From Chloroflexota bacterium (GTDB lineage Bacteria > Chloroflexota > Anaerolineae > Aggregatilineales > Phototrophicaceae): DNA of 64,000 nucleotides. The stretch is from assembly GCA_011523515.1 (NCBI GenBank), contig WTGO01000031.1:1-64000 (forward strand), given 5' to 3'. Shown piece by piece: positions 18,294 through 27,701 of the stretch (position 1 is the first letter of the stretch; every line of letters starts with the position of its first letter). The notes beneath the pieces were generated by a model. The model ran no database searches. It saw only the letters and a list, made by a program, of their open reading frames with translations, and was not told where the DNA came from. The position numbers were made by a program, and so were the translations under genes.

Positions 18294-20753
18294 ATGCTGC
18301 CTTTCCGCATGATCGCGCTGAGCCTGTGTGTTATGGCGAGCGCCTGTAATATACGCAGCGCCGACAATACGCTGCCCACACCGAATGCGGACAATATCAT
18401 TTACGTCACGGCCACGCCCCAGCCGGCGCAGCCGCAATCTCTTCCCGCTGCAAGCGCCACCATTACGCCTACGCCGACGGCAACGCCGACCATCCAGCCA
18501 GCACAGCTATTTCAGCGGGGCGACCGGCTGGTGCTGAACGGCTATCTGGAAGACGCGGCAGGCATGTACCAAATGCTCTTGAGTTATGGCAGCGCCATCA
18601 CGCCGCAAGAGCGGGCGCAGGCGGCATTTCGCCTTGGACAAGTTACGCTGCGGGCCGGCTTCTTTCAGCAGGCGGCTGATGCTTTAACCATGTTGATCAA
18701 CGACTTTCCGGGCAATGCGCAGATCGCGCAGGCTCATTTCTTGCGCGGCGACGCCCGTATCGGCTTGTCGCAGTGGGAAGCGGCGATCGCTGATTTGAAG
18801 CAGTACATATCCCTGCGCCCCGGCTTGATCGACAGCTATGTGTATGAGCGCATTGCTGATGCCCAGATCGCACTCGGGCAAACGGACGCGGCGCTGCAGA
18901 ACTACGAGTTCGCCATCAGCGCCAAGCGGTCTAAAATACCGTTGCTGGTGCTGAGGGAAAAACTGGCGCAGATATACATCAGCCTTGAGCGCTACGGCGA
19001 CGCCATCGCGCAGTATGACGCGATCCTGGCTGTGGCGCGCAATGCGCCCTACCGCGCCAATATCTCGTTCAGCGCGGCGCAAACGGCGCTGAACGGCGGC
19101 GACCTGGCTGCCGGTGTGGATCGCTTGCGGGCGGTGTTCGCCAATTACGCTGGCACGGCTACCGCCTGGAGAGCCCTGGAGCTGCTGGGCCAGCAGGGCG
19201 TAGTCTACGACGGATTACAGCGTGGCCGCGCGGCCTTCAGCGCAGGCGACTATCAAGCCGCCATCGACGCCTTTAACGAATACACAACGACGCATCAGTT
19301 GGCGGCGATACCGGCTGACCTGTTTTTGACGTTGGGGCGCGCCTATCGGCAGATCGGCAATTCAGATGCCGCCGCCGTCGCCTTCCAGACCATCATCGAC
19401 CAATATCCGCAAGATTCGCTCTTCGGCGACGCGCTGCTGGAGCGCGGGCGCACCCGATTTCTGGCCGGCGACAGCCCTGCAGCGATTCAGATCTATCTAT
19501 CAATCGCCGATACCTATCCGCTGTTTGAGCAGACAGCCGGTGTGGCCTTGTGGCGCGCCGCATACCTCTATGGCACCAACGGCCAGACGGCGCTCTCGCG
19601 TCAAGTGTTTACGCGCCTCGCGGATAGCTATCCCGATCACGAATTCACCATCAACGGGCTCTTCAACGCCGCCTCCGCCGCCGTGAAAGACGAGGAGTGG
19701 GCGGTGGCCGAGACCCTTTACGCGCGCATCGCCAGTTTGAGCAGCGGCGATGATCAGGCTGCCGCTTATTTGTGGATGGGCCGGATTGGGCTGCTCAAGG
19801 GCGATGAAGAACTGGCCAGGCAAGCCTTCGACTTGGCCATTGCGGCGGCGCCCGACAGCTATTTTGCGGCGCGTTCAGCGGACTTCCGCCTGGGCCTTCA
19901 ACCCTTTGATCCGCCCGCCAGCTGGCGATTTGACTTCGATGAAAACGCCGATCTGGCCGTTGCCGAGGGGTGGCTGCGGCAGACATTTTCCATTGATGAG
20001 CAGGGCAGTTTATGGCAACTGACGGCTGACTTAAACGGTGACCCTCGCATGATTCGCGGACGGGAGTTGTACGCGGTCAGCGCCTTTGACGAAGCCTTCA
20101 TTGAATTCGAAGATCTGGTTGATGACGCGCGCGATGGGGGTAGGGTGCTGGACAGCTATCGGCTGGCGGTACATTTGCGCGGTTTGGGTGTATATCGCGA
20201 GAGCATCATTGCGGCGGCCGATGTCATTATCGCGTCGGGCACGGGCACGCTGGAGGTCCCGCCGTTCCTGGCCCGGATGCGTTTCCCGGCCTATTACATA
20301 GATATCATCCAGCCGGAGGCGGCCGCGCGCGGCATTGACCCCTTGCTGATGCTCTCGCTAATCCGCCAGGAGAGTTTGTTCAACACCTTCGCTACGGCGG
20401 GCGCCGGCGAAAAGGGCATGATGCAAGTGATTCCGTCAACGGGTCAGTACATCGCCGAGCAATTGAATTGGCCTGATTACCAACACAGTGATCTATTTCG
20501 CCCTTACGCCGGCGTGGCCTTCGGCGCCTTCTATATCGACGAACAGCTGGAACTCTTCAACCAGAATTCAATAGCGGCGCTGGCCGCTTACAACGCTGGA
20601 CCAGGCCGCGCTTACGATTGGAATGCGCTCTCCGGCGGCGACCCCGACCTGTTCATGACGGCGATTACCATCGACTCCACTCGGCATTACGTGCAATTCA
20701 TATACCGCAATTACAATATCTATCGGGCGCTGTACGGCAGCGATGACGCTTAA
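18294..20753 (+). CDS. TPR-repeat lipoprotein with C-terminal lytic transglycosylase (SLT) domain
   Basis: Envelope protein that likely cleaves the MurNAc-GlcNAc bond of peptidoglycan. From ATG 18294 it starts with a lipoprotein signal MLPFRMIALSLCVMASAC (lipobox MASAC), then a Thr/Pro-rich linker (TATPQPAQPQ), a long helical TPR-like region (repeated ADALTMLINDFPGNAQIAQAHFL-type units, residues ~70-560) and an SLT domain at ~650-800: LLMLSLIRQESLFN with the catalytic Glu, GEKGMMQVIPSTGQYIA, and ALAAYNAGPGRAYDW. The arrangement is that of Slt70-type enzymes. The ORF-track TTG at 18231 would add 21 residues before the signal peptide and is unlikely. Confidence 0.9.
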   Translation: MLPFRMIALSLCVMASACNIRSADNTLPTPNADNIIYVTATPQPAQPQSLPAASATITPTPTATPTIQPAQLFQRGDRLVLNGYLEDAAGMYQMLLSYGSAITPQERAQAAFRLGQVTLRAGFFQQAADALTMLINDFPGNAQIAQAHFLRGDARIGLSQWEAAIADLKQYISLRPGLIDSYVYERIADAQIALGQTDAALQNYEFAISAKRSKIPLLVLREKLAQIYISLERYGDAIAQYDAILAVARNAPYRANISFSAAQTALNGGDLAAGVDRLRAVFANYAGTATAWRALELLGQQGVVYDGLQRGRAAFSAGDYQAAIDAFNEYTTTHQLAAIPADLFLTLGRAYRQIGNSDAAAVAFQTIIDQYPQDSLFGDALLERGRTRFLAGDSPAAIQIYLSIADTYPLFEQTAGVALWRAAYLYGTNGQTALSRQVFTRLADSYPDHEFTINGLFNAASAAVKDEEWAVAETLYARIASLSSGDDQAAAYLWMGRIGLLKGDEELARQAFDLAIAAAPDSYFAARSADFRLGLQPFDPPASWRFDFDENADLAVAEGWLRQTFSIDEQGSLWQLTADLNGDPRMIRGRELYAVSAFDEAFIEFEDLVDDARDGGRVLDSYRLAVHLRGLGVYRESIIAAADVIIASGTGTLEVPPFLARMRFPAYYIDIIQPEAAARGIDPLLMLSLIRQESLFNTFATAGAGEKGMMQVIPSTGQYIAEQLNWPDYQHSDLFRPYAGVAFGAFYIDEQLELFNQNSIAALAAYNAGPGRAYDWNALSGGDPDLFMTAITIDSTRHYVQFIYRNYNIYRALYGSDDA

Positions 20754-20949
20754 CGACAAGGGCTGCTTTGATACCGCGGCGGGGCTGCTGCGTATAGTAG
20801 TGCAGACGTCGACAGAGTCAATGCTGTGGCCCGCGCGTGATTTGGGAGAGCGGGCGGCGGCAGCGGTCAAATCCAGTTGATCTGATTATTCGAATTCTTG
20901 TAGTATGTTACACTTTTAGGAGCGGTCAATTTCGCGGGGCGGGAGCCTC

Positions 20950-22278
20950 ATGCAATCGCAGCGTCTACTGGAAAATCTGCAAGCTCAACAGCATAAGAGC
21001 CCGGACGAATTCTTCGGCATCACTAATTTGCTGGAGCAACGGCATGCCGGCGAAACCTTTGCGTCGGTGAAAAGGGTCGCAGTGTTGACGGAGTCATTCT
21101 TGCCCAAGGTTGATGGCGTGGTTAAGACATCTTATTTCACGATTCGCTACTTGCAAGAAACGGGCCGTGAAGTGCTAATCTTTGCGCCGGATATCGCCGT
21201 TGAAAGAGTGGGCGACTCGCAGGTGATTCCATTGCCGTCTATCAGCTTGCCGCAAGCGCCGGAGACGCGCATGGCGCTGCCGAATCCGGTAGTCGCGCGC
21301 CACATTGAGGAGTTTGAGCCGGACCTGATTCATCTATTCAGTCCGGCTGCTATGTCCGTGAACGGCATGGCTGTCGGCAGGCACTTAAACTTGCCGGTGA
21401 TCGCCAACTACCAGACCGACTTGCCCGGTTACACCGAACACTATGGCTTTCCGATGCTTTCGGGCCCGGTCAATCGTTGGCTGCGTTATATTCACAACGG
21501 CTGCCACCTGACGCTGGCGCCCACCCGTACCATCATCCGCGAATTGCGCGCCGCGGGTTATCGCCGTGTGCGACATTGGGGGCGAGGCGTGAATACCGAG
21601 CGCTTTAATCCGCGCCATGCCCGCCCGGCGATGCGCCAGCGGCTGCTCAACGGGCGCGATTCCGACTCGCTGCTGTGCATATTCGTCGGCCGCCTTGCAA
21701 ATGAGAAGCGGATTGATCTACTGCGCGATGTCGCTCGATCGCCTGGCGTCGCCTTGACGATCGTCGGGGATGGCGCATTGCGCGAAGAGCTTGAGCAAGT
21801 CTTCGCCGATACTGACGCTCATTTCACCGGCTACCTCATCGGCGACGAGCTCGCGCAAGCCTACGCCAGCGCTGATGTCTTTGTATTCCCCGGCGAGTAC
21901 GAAACTTTCGGCCAGGTCATCCAGGAAGCCATGGCCTCGGGACTGCCGTCGGTGGTCGTCAACGCGGGCGGCGCGCCTGATGTTGTGGAAGACGGGGCCA
22001 GCGGTATTGTGGTCGAGGCGGACCCGCAGGCTTTCGTCGAGGTCATCCAGCGGCTGCGCGCTCGACCGGAGCTGCGACAGCGGATGGGCCGCTACGCGGT
22101 TACGAAGGCCGAGAAGCGGCCGTGGTCAGCTCTGATGGCGCAGCTCGAGGGCTACTACGAAGAAGCATACAATATGAATCAGCGTTTCAAGCGTTTGTTC
22201 GGCTTCACCAACTATCACCGGCCCTTGTCGATCCCGGCCCGGCTGGTGCGCCGGCCGCGCGTTGGAACGCCTTCTTGA
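20950..22278 (+). CDS. family 4 glycosyltransferase (GT-B, MgtA/PimB-like)
   Basis: GT-B retaining glycosyltransferase of 442 residues. The N-terminal acceptor domain opens after ~40 residues with VAVLTESFLPKVDGVVKTSYF, the hallmark of plant SQD2/bacterial MgtA-like enzymes; PVIANYQTDLPGYTEHYG follows. The C-terminal nucleotide-sugar domain has FVGRLANEKRIDLLRDV and the E-x7-E signature PGEYETFGQVIQEAMASGLP. Likely transfers mannose or glucuronate to a lipid or glycan; SQD2-like sulfoquinovosyl transfer is possible. GGGAG precedes the ATG. Alone in its transcript or with mgsA downstream (140 bp). Confidence 0.9.
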   Translation: MQSQRLLENLQAQQHKSPDEFFGITNLLEQRHAGETFASVKRVAVLTESFLPKVDGVVKTSYFTIRYLQETGREVLIFAPDIAVERVGDSQVIPLPSISLPQAPETRMALPNPVVARHIEEFEPDLIHLFSPAAMSVNGMAVGRHLNLPVIANYQTDLPGYTEHYGFPMLSGPVNRWLRYIHNGCHLTLAPTRTIIRELRAAGYRRVRHWGRGVNTERFNPRHARPAMRQRLLNGRDSDSLLCIFVGRLANEKRIDLLRDVARSPGVALTIVGDGALREELEQVFADTDAHFTGYLIGDELAQAYASADVFVFPGEYETFGQVIQEAMASGLPSVVVNAGGAPDVVEDGASGIVVEADPQAFVEVIQRLRARPELRQRMGRYAVTKAEKRPWSALMAQLEGYYEEAYNMNQRFKRLFGFTNYHRPLSIPARLVRRPRVGTPS

Positions 22279-22419
22279 CACCAAATTGGGTTCATTTGCG
22301 TATAACCTGCTCGTGGTGGAGATTGCGCTCCGGCGCTTCGCAATCGGACCTGCTGCGGATGCATGGGCAATAGCGACGCATGTGCCGCTTGAATCGACTA
22401 TCTGAGGACGAGAGGCAAT

Positions 22420-22797
22420 ATGCCAAAACAGACCAGGAAGCGTACGCTGGCCCTGATTTCGCATGATGGCAAAAAAGCCGACATGGTCGGATTTGTCAAA
22501 GATCATCGGGAGCGCCTGTCCGAATTCGATTTGGTCGGCACAAATACCACCGGACAGCTCATCACGGATAAGACCGAACTGCCCGTGAAACGCATGCTTT
22601 CCGGACCCTACGGCGGTGATGCGCAGATCGCGGCGCAGGTCGCCGAAGGAAAGATCAGCGCGGTATTTTTCTTCGTCGATCCGCTGGGCAAGCATCCGCA
22701 TGACCCGGATATCCAGGGGCTGCTGCGAATCTGCAATGTGCATAATGTGCCGCTGGCGACCAATATCGCCACCGCGGTGCTGTTGATTAATGCGTGA
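22420..22797 (+). CDS. mgsA: methylglyoxal synthase
   Basis: Converts dihydroxyacetone phosphate to methylglyoxal and phosphate, a bypass that relieves sugar-phosphate stress. The 125-residue chain has the family blocks LISHDGKKADMV, LVGTNTTGQLI, SGPYGGDAQIAA (with the catalytic Asp), VFFFVDPLGKHPHDPD and VPLATNIATA. Length is slightly shorter than the E. coli enzyme. ACGAGAGG precedes the ATG. Confidence 0.96.
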   Translation: MPKQTRKRTLALISHDGKKADMVGFVKDHRERLSEFDLVGTNTTGQLITDKTELPVKRMLSGPYGGDAQIAAQVAEGKISAVFFFVDPLGKHPHDPDIQGLLRICNVHNVPLATNIATAVLLINA

Positions 22798-22930
22798 GAG
22801 ATTCCGTTCTAACGCGTTTCTTGCTTTTGTCGCTGCCGATCACGCTTCATAATAGGGTGCGCGCTTAAGCCGCTGAGATACGCGAATCTGGCGACCAGGC
22901 GCAATCATCCGCCTTGCTTGAGGCAGGTAC

Positions 22931-23542
22931 GTGACGGAACAAGATCGCATATTGGTCGATTGGATCATTAAGGCCAGGTTGGGCGACCAGGAAGCCTTCG
23001 CCGAGCTGGTTCATCTGTTTCATGATCCGGTTTACAACTTCTGCTATCGCATGCTGGGTGAGAGCGGGGAGGCGGAAGACGCCTCGCAGGAAACATTCTT
23101 GCGCGTGCACCGCAATCTGCACCGTTATGATATCTCGCGCTCGTTCAAAACCTGGCTGCTGTCCATCGCCTCTAATCACTGTATTGATCGGCTGCGCAAA
23201 CGGCGGGTGCAATACGTCTCGCTCGATGACGAGCCAACGGCAGCCGCCTTGGCATTGAGCAGCAGCGACCCCACGCCCGAGCAGGCTGCGCTCAAACTGG
23301 AGCTGAAAGACGCCATCCAACAACTGCTGCTGCAGCTCGACGAACACTATCGCCTGGCGGTGATTTATCGTTACTGGTATGACTATTCCTATGCTGAGAT
23401 CGCGCAAGCCATGGACACCACCGAGAGCGCGATCAAGAGCCGCTTGCACCGCGCGCGCAAGAAATTAGCCGACTTGTTGGACGACTCCGCAATTGGAGGA
23501 TTGGACAGCAGGCTGGCTGACCCTGGCACGAAAGGAACCTGA
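22931..23542 (+). CDS. ECF-type RNA polymerase sigma factor
   Basis: 203-residue sigma-70 family protein with region 2 (AFAELVHLFHDPVYNFCYRML, then DASQETFLRVHRNLHRYD and FKTWLLSIASNHCIDRLRKRR) and region 4 (VIYRYWYDYSYAEIAQAMDTTESAIKSRLHRARKKL). It would direct polymerase to a small regulon. Start is GTG at 22931. The next gene starts one base after the stop and looks like its anti-sigma factor. Confidence 0.92.
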   Translation: MTEQDRILVDWIIKARLGDQEAFAELVHLFHDPVYNFCYRMLGESGEAEDASQETFLRVHRNLHRYDISRSFKTWLLSIASNHCIDRLRKRRVQYVSLDDEPTAAALALSSSDPTPEQAALKLELKDAIQQLLLQLDEHYRLAVIYRYWYDYSYAEIAQAMDTTESAIKSRLHRARKKLADLLDDSAIGGLDSRLADPGTKGT

Positions 23543-23543
23543 G

Positions 23544-24104
23544 ATGTCCGATGAGCGGAGCCTGCCTCAGCAGGACATGATGCAAGACGCCTTGGACGGG
23601 CAGCTCTCCGAAGAAATGGCGAGCAAGCTGGTCGAAATCTTGCGGCGCGACGAATCGGCGGCGGAAGAGTACAGCCGCTTGCAACGCGTTGATGCTTTGC
23701 TGCGCCGCGCGCCGCATCAACGGGCGCCGGCGCGCCTCGCGGCCACCATCATGGCGCGGGTGGCGGCTGGTGTGCAGGCTGAAACCGAGAAATCGGGCCT
23801 GTCGCCGGAAATGCAGCGCGTCATGATGTTGAGTCTCTCGGCGGCGATGATGGCGATGATGCCCATGATGGAAGCGGCCTCCTGGCTGGTGCTGAATGCC
23901 CAGCGCGATCCCGAATTGCTCAGCGATGTCATGATCGAAACAATCGGCTGGATGTCGCTGGTTACCAACGCGTTGATTCAGCTGCTGGAAGATGCCGAGA
24001 GCCTAGCCCGAACTGATCCCGAGGTCGCGGCGGCCACGCTCGCGCTGACGCCCTACCTGCTTTCGACTATTCTGGATTACCTCGACGAGCTGGAGCTGCA
24101 GTGA
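23544..24104 (+). CDS. putative zinc-less anti-sigma factor
   Basis: 186 residues from ATG 23544 (AAAGGAACCTGAG before it); the ORF-track start at 23493 lies inside the sigma gene. The N-terminus resembles the anti-sigma domain (MQDALDGQLSEEMASKLVEILRR, then AEEYSRLQRVDALLRRAP, RLAATIMARV) but lacks the HxxxCxxC zinc site. A Met-rich hydrophobic segment (MMLSLSAAMMAMMPMMEAASWLVL) could be a weak membrane helix, and the C-terminal half is helical. Function is inferred from N-terminal resemblance and position after the sigma gene. Confidence 0.6.
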   Translation: MSDERSLPQQDMMQDALDGQLSEEMASKLVEILRRDESAAEEYSRLQRVDALLRRAPHQRAPARLAATIMARVAAGVQAETEKSGLSPEMQRVMMLSLSAAMMAMMPMMEAASWLVLNAQRDPELLSDVMIETIGWMSLVTNALIQLLEDAESLARTDPEVAAATLALTPYLLSTILDYLDELELQ

Positions 24105-24166
24105 TGATGGCGGAAAGGTTGCCTGCAGCCCGATGCGGAGATCTGAGGGAACGCGGATCTCAAGCA

Positions 24167-24197
24167 TAAAAGGGGACGCTCTTGCCCGGCGCCCCCT
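24167..24197 (-). terminator. rho-independent terminator downstream of greA
   Basis: On the minus strand GGGGCGC...GCGTCCCC forms a stem with one bulge, followed by TTTTAT. It lies just past the greA stop. Confidence 0.5.
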
Positions 24198-24222
24198 GGA
24201 AATTGCGCTGAGCGCCTATTGC

Positions 24223-24711
24223 CTAGCCGGCCTCATCAGGAATCATTTCTATCCTGCGGACTTTGTAAGTAACCAGGCCGTCCGGCACTTCCACCTTAAC
24301 GCGATCGCCGATCTGCTTGCCGAGCAGGGCTTTGCCCACCGGCGAGTCCAGCGATACGCCGCGCCGCCCATGCGTGATCTCCTCGTGATCAAGCAGATCC
24401 ATGGTGAATTCTTCCTTCTCGGATGTGTCATAGACGGTCACGCGATTGCCAGGCGTAATTGTCTCCGGGTCTTCGTCAGCGTCGATGATTTCGGCGCGCG
24501 CCAGCACATTCTGCAAGTGCGAAACGCGTTCGTCCAGCCGTTCCTTCGATACCATCGCATCAAAGAAAACCGCCTCTTCACCCTGATCATCTTCGCGCGC
24601 CTCAGCGAGCATCTCAGCGACTTTGTTATTTTCTTCGCTGGTAAGCACGTTGAGTTCCCGCTGCAATTTCTGGAAGCCTCGCCGCGTCAATTGAATGCGT
24701 CGTTCTGCCAT
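24223..24711 (-). CDS. greA: transcription elongation factor GreA
   Basis: Binds the secondary channel of RNA polymerase and stimulates cleavage of backtracked transcripts. The 162-residue chain from ATG 24711 (AAAGGA seven bases upstream) has the N-terminal coiled coil (LTRRGFQKLQRELNVL to EAREDDQGEEAVFFDAM, with the acidic tip) and the C-terminal FKBP-like domain (NRVTVYDTSEKEEFTMDL, DSPVGKALLGKQIGDRVKVEVPDG). The 172-residue ORF-track start adds ten residues without a ribosome site. Confidence 0.96.
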   Translation of the reverse strand: MAERRIQLTRRGFQKLQRELNVLTSEENNKVAEMLAEAREDDQGEEAVFFDAMVSKERLDERVSHLQNVLARAEIIDADEDPETITPGNRVTVYDTSEKEEFTMDLLDHEEITHGRRGVSLDSPVGKALLGKQIGDRVKVEVPDGLVTYKVRRIEMIPDEAG

Positions 24712-25069
24712 GATTTGGTCCTTTCGTGTCGCAGTCACCAAGTTATACGGCGACCCCTGCTAAAAGTTCTAGCTACCCCACATTGGACGCAGCAGCGAGG
24801 GTAGTAGACGAAACGCCCTACCCACCGGGCAGGACGCGCACAGTCATTCACATGGTTGCTTATACACGAATTATACTGGAATACGCTCTTTAATCAAATC
24901 GTAATCCTTACACAGCTTCCCGGCGCCCTCATCAGCCGCAGACAGACATGGTATGCTGGCGGCGGATTGGGCGCTTATTCTCATTTATTTCACGAGATTT
25001 GTCAAACAAGGCGGCGAGTCCTGCCCGACGGCATCCCGATCAATAATGGCTCGCGGGTATGCGATCGAC
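24712..25069. other. intergenic region upstream of greA
   Basis: About 360 bases without a gene. It carries the greA promoter candidate (24870-24897) and a 160-base leader. I see no other recognisable element; short ORFs here have no family features. Confidence 0.5.
24870..24897 (-). promoter_or_regulatory. sigma-70-type promoter, probably for greA
   Basis: Minus strand TTGATT, 16-base spacer, TATAAT, reading toward greA about 160 bases away. A weaker TATAAC lies closer to the gene near 24744. Confidence 0.5.
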
Positions 25070-26050
25070 TCATCCGCGCTGATACACTTCCGGGTTGACA
25101 CAAGTCGGCAGCGCCTGTCCTCGCAGGCCGGCGATCACGTTGTCGACCGCCATCTCAGCCATCTTGGTGCGCGTGGCGACGCTGGCGCTGGCGATATGCG
25201 GCACAATCAGGCAGTTTTCGAGCGAAAGCAGCAGGTCATCGAGTGGAATGGGCTCCGGCTCCGTGACATCCAGGCCGGCGGCCAGAATCTCGCCGTCGCG
25301 CAGCGCGGTGTAGAGCGCCTCGGGGTCCAAAACGCTGCCGCGCGCCGTATTGATCAGAATGGCAGTCGGCTTCATCTGTTTCAGTTCTCTCTCGCCGATC
25401 AAATGGTGCGTTTCCTCGGTTAAAGGGACGTGCAGGCTCACGAAGTCGCTCTGGCTCAGCAGCTCATCCAGCGACACTTTTTCGCCGCCCAATTGTTGGA
25501 TCTCGTCCGCGCTCTCCAGGCTGTTGACGAGTACGCGCATGCCGAAGCCGCTAGCGCGCCGCATGACCGCGGCGCCGATGCGTCCGCAGCCAATGATGCC
25601 TAGCGTGGCGCCGAATACGTCTTGACCGGACAAAACGGTAGGATGCCAGGTGAGCCACTTGCCATCGTGGATGTATTGCCGCGCTTCGGGAATCCGGCGC
25701 GCCGTCGCCATCAGCAGCGCGAAGGCGAAATCGGCCGTAGTTTCGTTCAGGACGCCCGGCGTATTGCCGATGGGAATGCCTCGCTGGGTGGCGGCGGGGA
25801 TGTCGATATTGTCATAACCCACGGCCAGGTTGCTGATGACTTTGATGTCGGGCGCGGCATCCATGAGCTGCGCGTCAATGCGGTCGGTGAGTAAGCAGAG
25901 CAAGCCGGCCAGCCCGCCGATCTTGTCCAGAATGATTTCGTAATCGGGTGGCAGAAATTCATCCCAAACTTCCACGTCGCAATGTTCAGCGAGCTTGCCC
26001 AACATTTTCGGCGGCAATTCACGTGTGACAAATACTTGGTCTCGACCCAT
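25070..26050 (-). CDS. D-2-hydroxyacid dehydrogenase (glyoxylate/hydroxypyruvate reductase-like)
   Basis: NAD(P)H-dependent reductase of 2-keto acids such as glyoxylate or hydroxypyruvate. The catalytic Arg (NTARGSVLDPEAL), Glu (GLDVTEPEPIPLDD) and His (CLIVPHIASASVATR) are all present, as are the Rossmann motif LGIIGCGRIGAAVMRRA and the family NLAVGYDNIDIPAATQRGIPIGNTPG. The ATG at 26050 is better spaced from GGGAGA than the one at 26056. With the SHMT fusion elsewhere, it fits serine/glycine/glycolate metabolism, but this link is inference. Confidence 0.93.
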   Translation of the reverse strand: MGRDQVFVTRELPPKMLGKLAEHCDVEVWDEFLPPDYEIILDKIGGLAGLLCLLTDRIDAQLMDAAPDIKVISNLAVGYDNIDIPAATQRGIPIGNTPGVLNETTADFAFALLMATARRIPEARQYIHDGKWLTWHPTVLSGQDVFGATLGIIGCGRIGAAVMRRASGFGMRVLVNSLESADEIQQLGGEKVSLDELLSQSDFVSLHVPLTEETHHLIGERELKQMKPTAILINTARGSVLDPEALYTALRDGEILAAGLDVTEPEPIPLDDLLLSLENCLIVPHIASASVATRTKMAEMAVDNVIAGLRGQALPTCVNPEVYQRG

Positions 26051-26177
26051 GTTCATTCTCCCGCTGAGGTTTCTCGCGCGAGATTATAGCGCAGATTCGC
26101 GTTGGCAGTCACTAGGTGCGGTGGCGCCAGGGAATGTAGTTGACCAAGGAGGAGACTCGTGTCGGAAAATCGGAGCC

Positions 26178-27005
26178 TCAGGGCAGGCAAGGCAGTGATA
26201 TCTTTACCAGCGTACCTTTACCGGGTTTGCTGCCCAACTGCAGGCGGCCGCCACAGCCTTCAATGTGGCGCCTGGCCAGATATAGTCCAAGACCCAGGCC
26301 CGGATCCGGTTCCCGCGACTGCCAAAATGGCTCTACGGTGACATCGGATGTCGCCCGAAAACCGCGACCTCTATCGAGGATGGCGATGTCGGTCTTATAG
26401 CCGAATTCTTGTACGTTAATCTTGACTTCGTCGACGCCCGCGTGCCGGCGGATGTTGTACGCTATTTCCCCAAATGCGTAAGACAGATACTCCTCGTCGC
26501 CGATGGCGCAGAAGCCCGTTTCGACGGCTGGCAGGGCGATGTCGCCCAGCACGGAGCGCACTCTGTGGATGAGCACCGCGCCATCAAACTCGTCATCCGC
26601 ATACTCCAGCATATCGTGCCTCAGCATCGAATAATGCCAGATACTTGTCATCATGCGCTCAATCGACTGCAAAGCCTCCATAACGTGGGCGATGGTGATC
26701 TGCTGCTCTTCACCCAGGGGCCCGTCGAAGCCGGCGGACAGATTGTCCAGCGCCGTTTTGGCTGGGTGGTTCAGGGCGTTGAAACGCTCAAGGACGGCTG
26801 GGCGCGTGGCAGCGTTTTCGATGCCGAGCGAGGTGATGACATCCATAACCAAGGTGTGCAAACCCCAGCTATAGGCGTGAATTCGCTTGCAGCATTCGCG
26901 CTGATCGCCTGTGGTCGTGCCGAAGGCGCCAGCCATCATTGATTCCATCAGCGCGATTATGTCGCTGACCGGGTCCAGAAGTTTACTATAGGAGATGTTG
27001 GACAC
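26178..27005 (-). CDS. soluble histidine kinase-like protein with HATPase domain
   Basis: 275-residue cytosolic protein. The N-terminal ~130 residues are helical with a DHp-like stretch (NALNHPAKTALDNL around residue 80, whose His could be the phosphorylation site). The C-terminal HATPase_c domain has the N box EIAYNIRRHAGV, the G1 box ILDRGRGF and the G2 box GLGLGLYLARRHIEGCGGRL. No receiver, PAS or membrane part, and no cognate response regulator adjacent, so it is an orphan kinase. Start is GTG at 27005. An imperfect dyad surrounds its -10 element. Confidence 0.8.
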   Translation of the reverse strand: MSNISYSKLLDPVSDIIALMESMMAGAFGTTTGDQRECCKRIHAYSWGLHTLVMDVITSLGIENAATRPAVLERFNALNHPAKTALDNLSAGFDGPLGEEQQITIAHVMEALQSIERMMTSIWHYSMLRHDMLEYADDEFDGAVLIHRVRSVLGDIALPAVETGFCAIGDEEYLSYAFGEIAYNIRRHAGVDEVKINVQEFGYKTDIAILDRGRGFRATSDVTVEPFWQSREPDPGLGLGLYLARRHIEGCGGRLQLGSKPGKGTLVKISLPCLP

Positions 27006-27007
27006 GT

Positions 27008-27069
27008 TCTGAGACTCAATCTATACGCTCTATACGCTTGCATTAATTATAGCGCATAGATTCTCAGAA
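27008..27069 (-). promoter_or_regulatory. promoter with flanking imperfect dyad upstream of the orphan kinase
   Basis: On the minus strand CTGAGAATCTATGCGCTATA is followed by the -10 TATAAT (27046-27051) and then TATAGAGCGTATAGAT...TCTCAG, the imperfect inverted copy. Such a dyad across the -10/start region could be an operator. Confidence 0.4.
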
Positions 27070-27129
27070 CGGGGTGATTGTGGGCTAATGGCAATCTAAC
27101 AGCGGCCGAGCGTCTGAAAGGCGTCAGAC

Positions 27130-27163
27130 TAAACAAAGCAGCTGGCGCTGCGCCAACTGCTTT
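27130..27163 (-). terminator. rho-independent terminator of rplJL
   Basis: Minus strand AAAGCAGTTGGCGC pairs with GCGCCAGCTGCTTT (one G-T/mismatch), followed by GTTTAG. It lies about 65 bases past the rplL stop. Confidence 0.65.
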
Positions 27164-27228
27164 CGAATTCTTCAGTTACTGTTCTCGATCGGTGTGAACT
27201 GCCGCTGAAAGCCCTTGGGCGCGTGAAG

Positions 27229-27618
27229 TTACTTCAGCTCGACAACGGCGCCGGCTTCTTCCAGCTTGGATTTACCGTCTTCGGCCATATCCTTGCTGAC
27301 TTCCTCAAGCACGGTCGCGGGCGCGGATTCGACCAATTCCTTGGCTTCCTTCAAACCCAGCGGCGTGATGCCGCGGATGGCCTTGATGACGTTGATCTTC
27401 TTGGGGCCGATTTCCTTCAGAATCAGGTCAAATTCGGTCTGCTCTTCTTCCGGCTCGGCCTCAGCGCCGCCGGCAACAGCGCCGGGCGCCATCATCATCA
27501 TACCGCCGCCGGACGCCGCTTCCACGCCCCAGGCGTCTTCCAGCTTCTTCTTCAAGTCAGCGGCTTCCAAAATGGTCAATGCGCTGAGTTCTTCTACCAG
27601 CTTTTCCAGGTCTGCCAT
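27229..27618 (-). CDS. rplL: 50S ribosomal protein L7/L12
   Basis: Stalk protein that recruits translational GTPases. 129 residues: N-terminal dimerisation helices ([24 protein letters not shown]), an Ala/Gly/Met-rich hinge ([20 protein letters not shown]) and the C-terminal globular domain ([46 protein letters not shown]). It follows rplJ by 83 bases and precedes a terminator, so the operon ends here rather than continuing to rpoB. Confidence 0.97.
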   Translation of the reverse strand: MADLEKLVEELSALTILEAADLKKKLEDAWGVEAASGGGMMMMAPGAVAGGAEAEPEEEQTEFDLILKEIGPKKINVIKAIRGITPLGLKEAKELVESAPATVLEEVSKDMAEDGKSKLEEAGAVVELK

Positions 27619-27701
27619 TGTTTCTTCCCTTTCTCGGGTTGCTTTCGCTTTTGGATGAATTCTTGGCCGCGCCGAACGCCCGAAGTACGGGGCGCAGCGC
27701 T

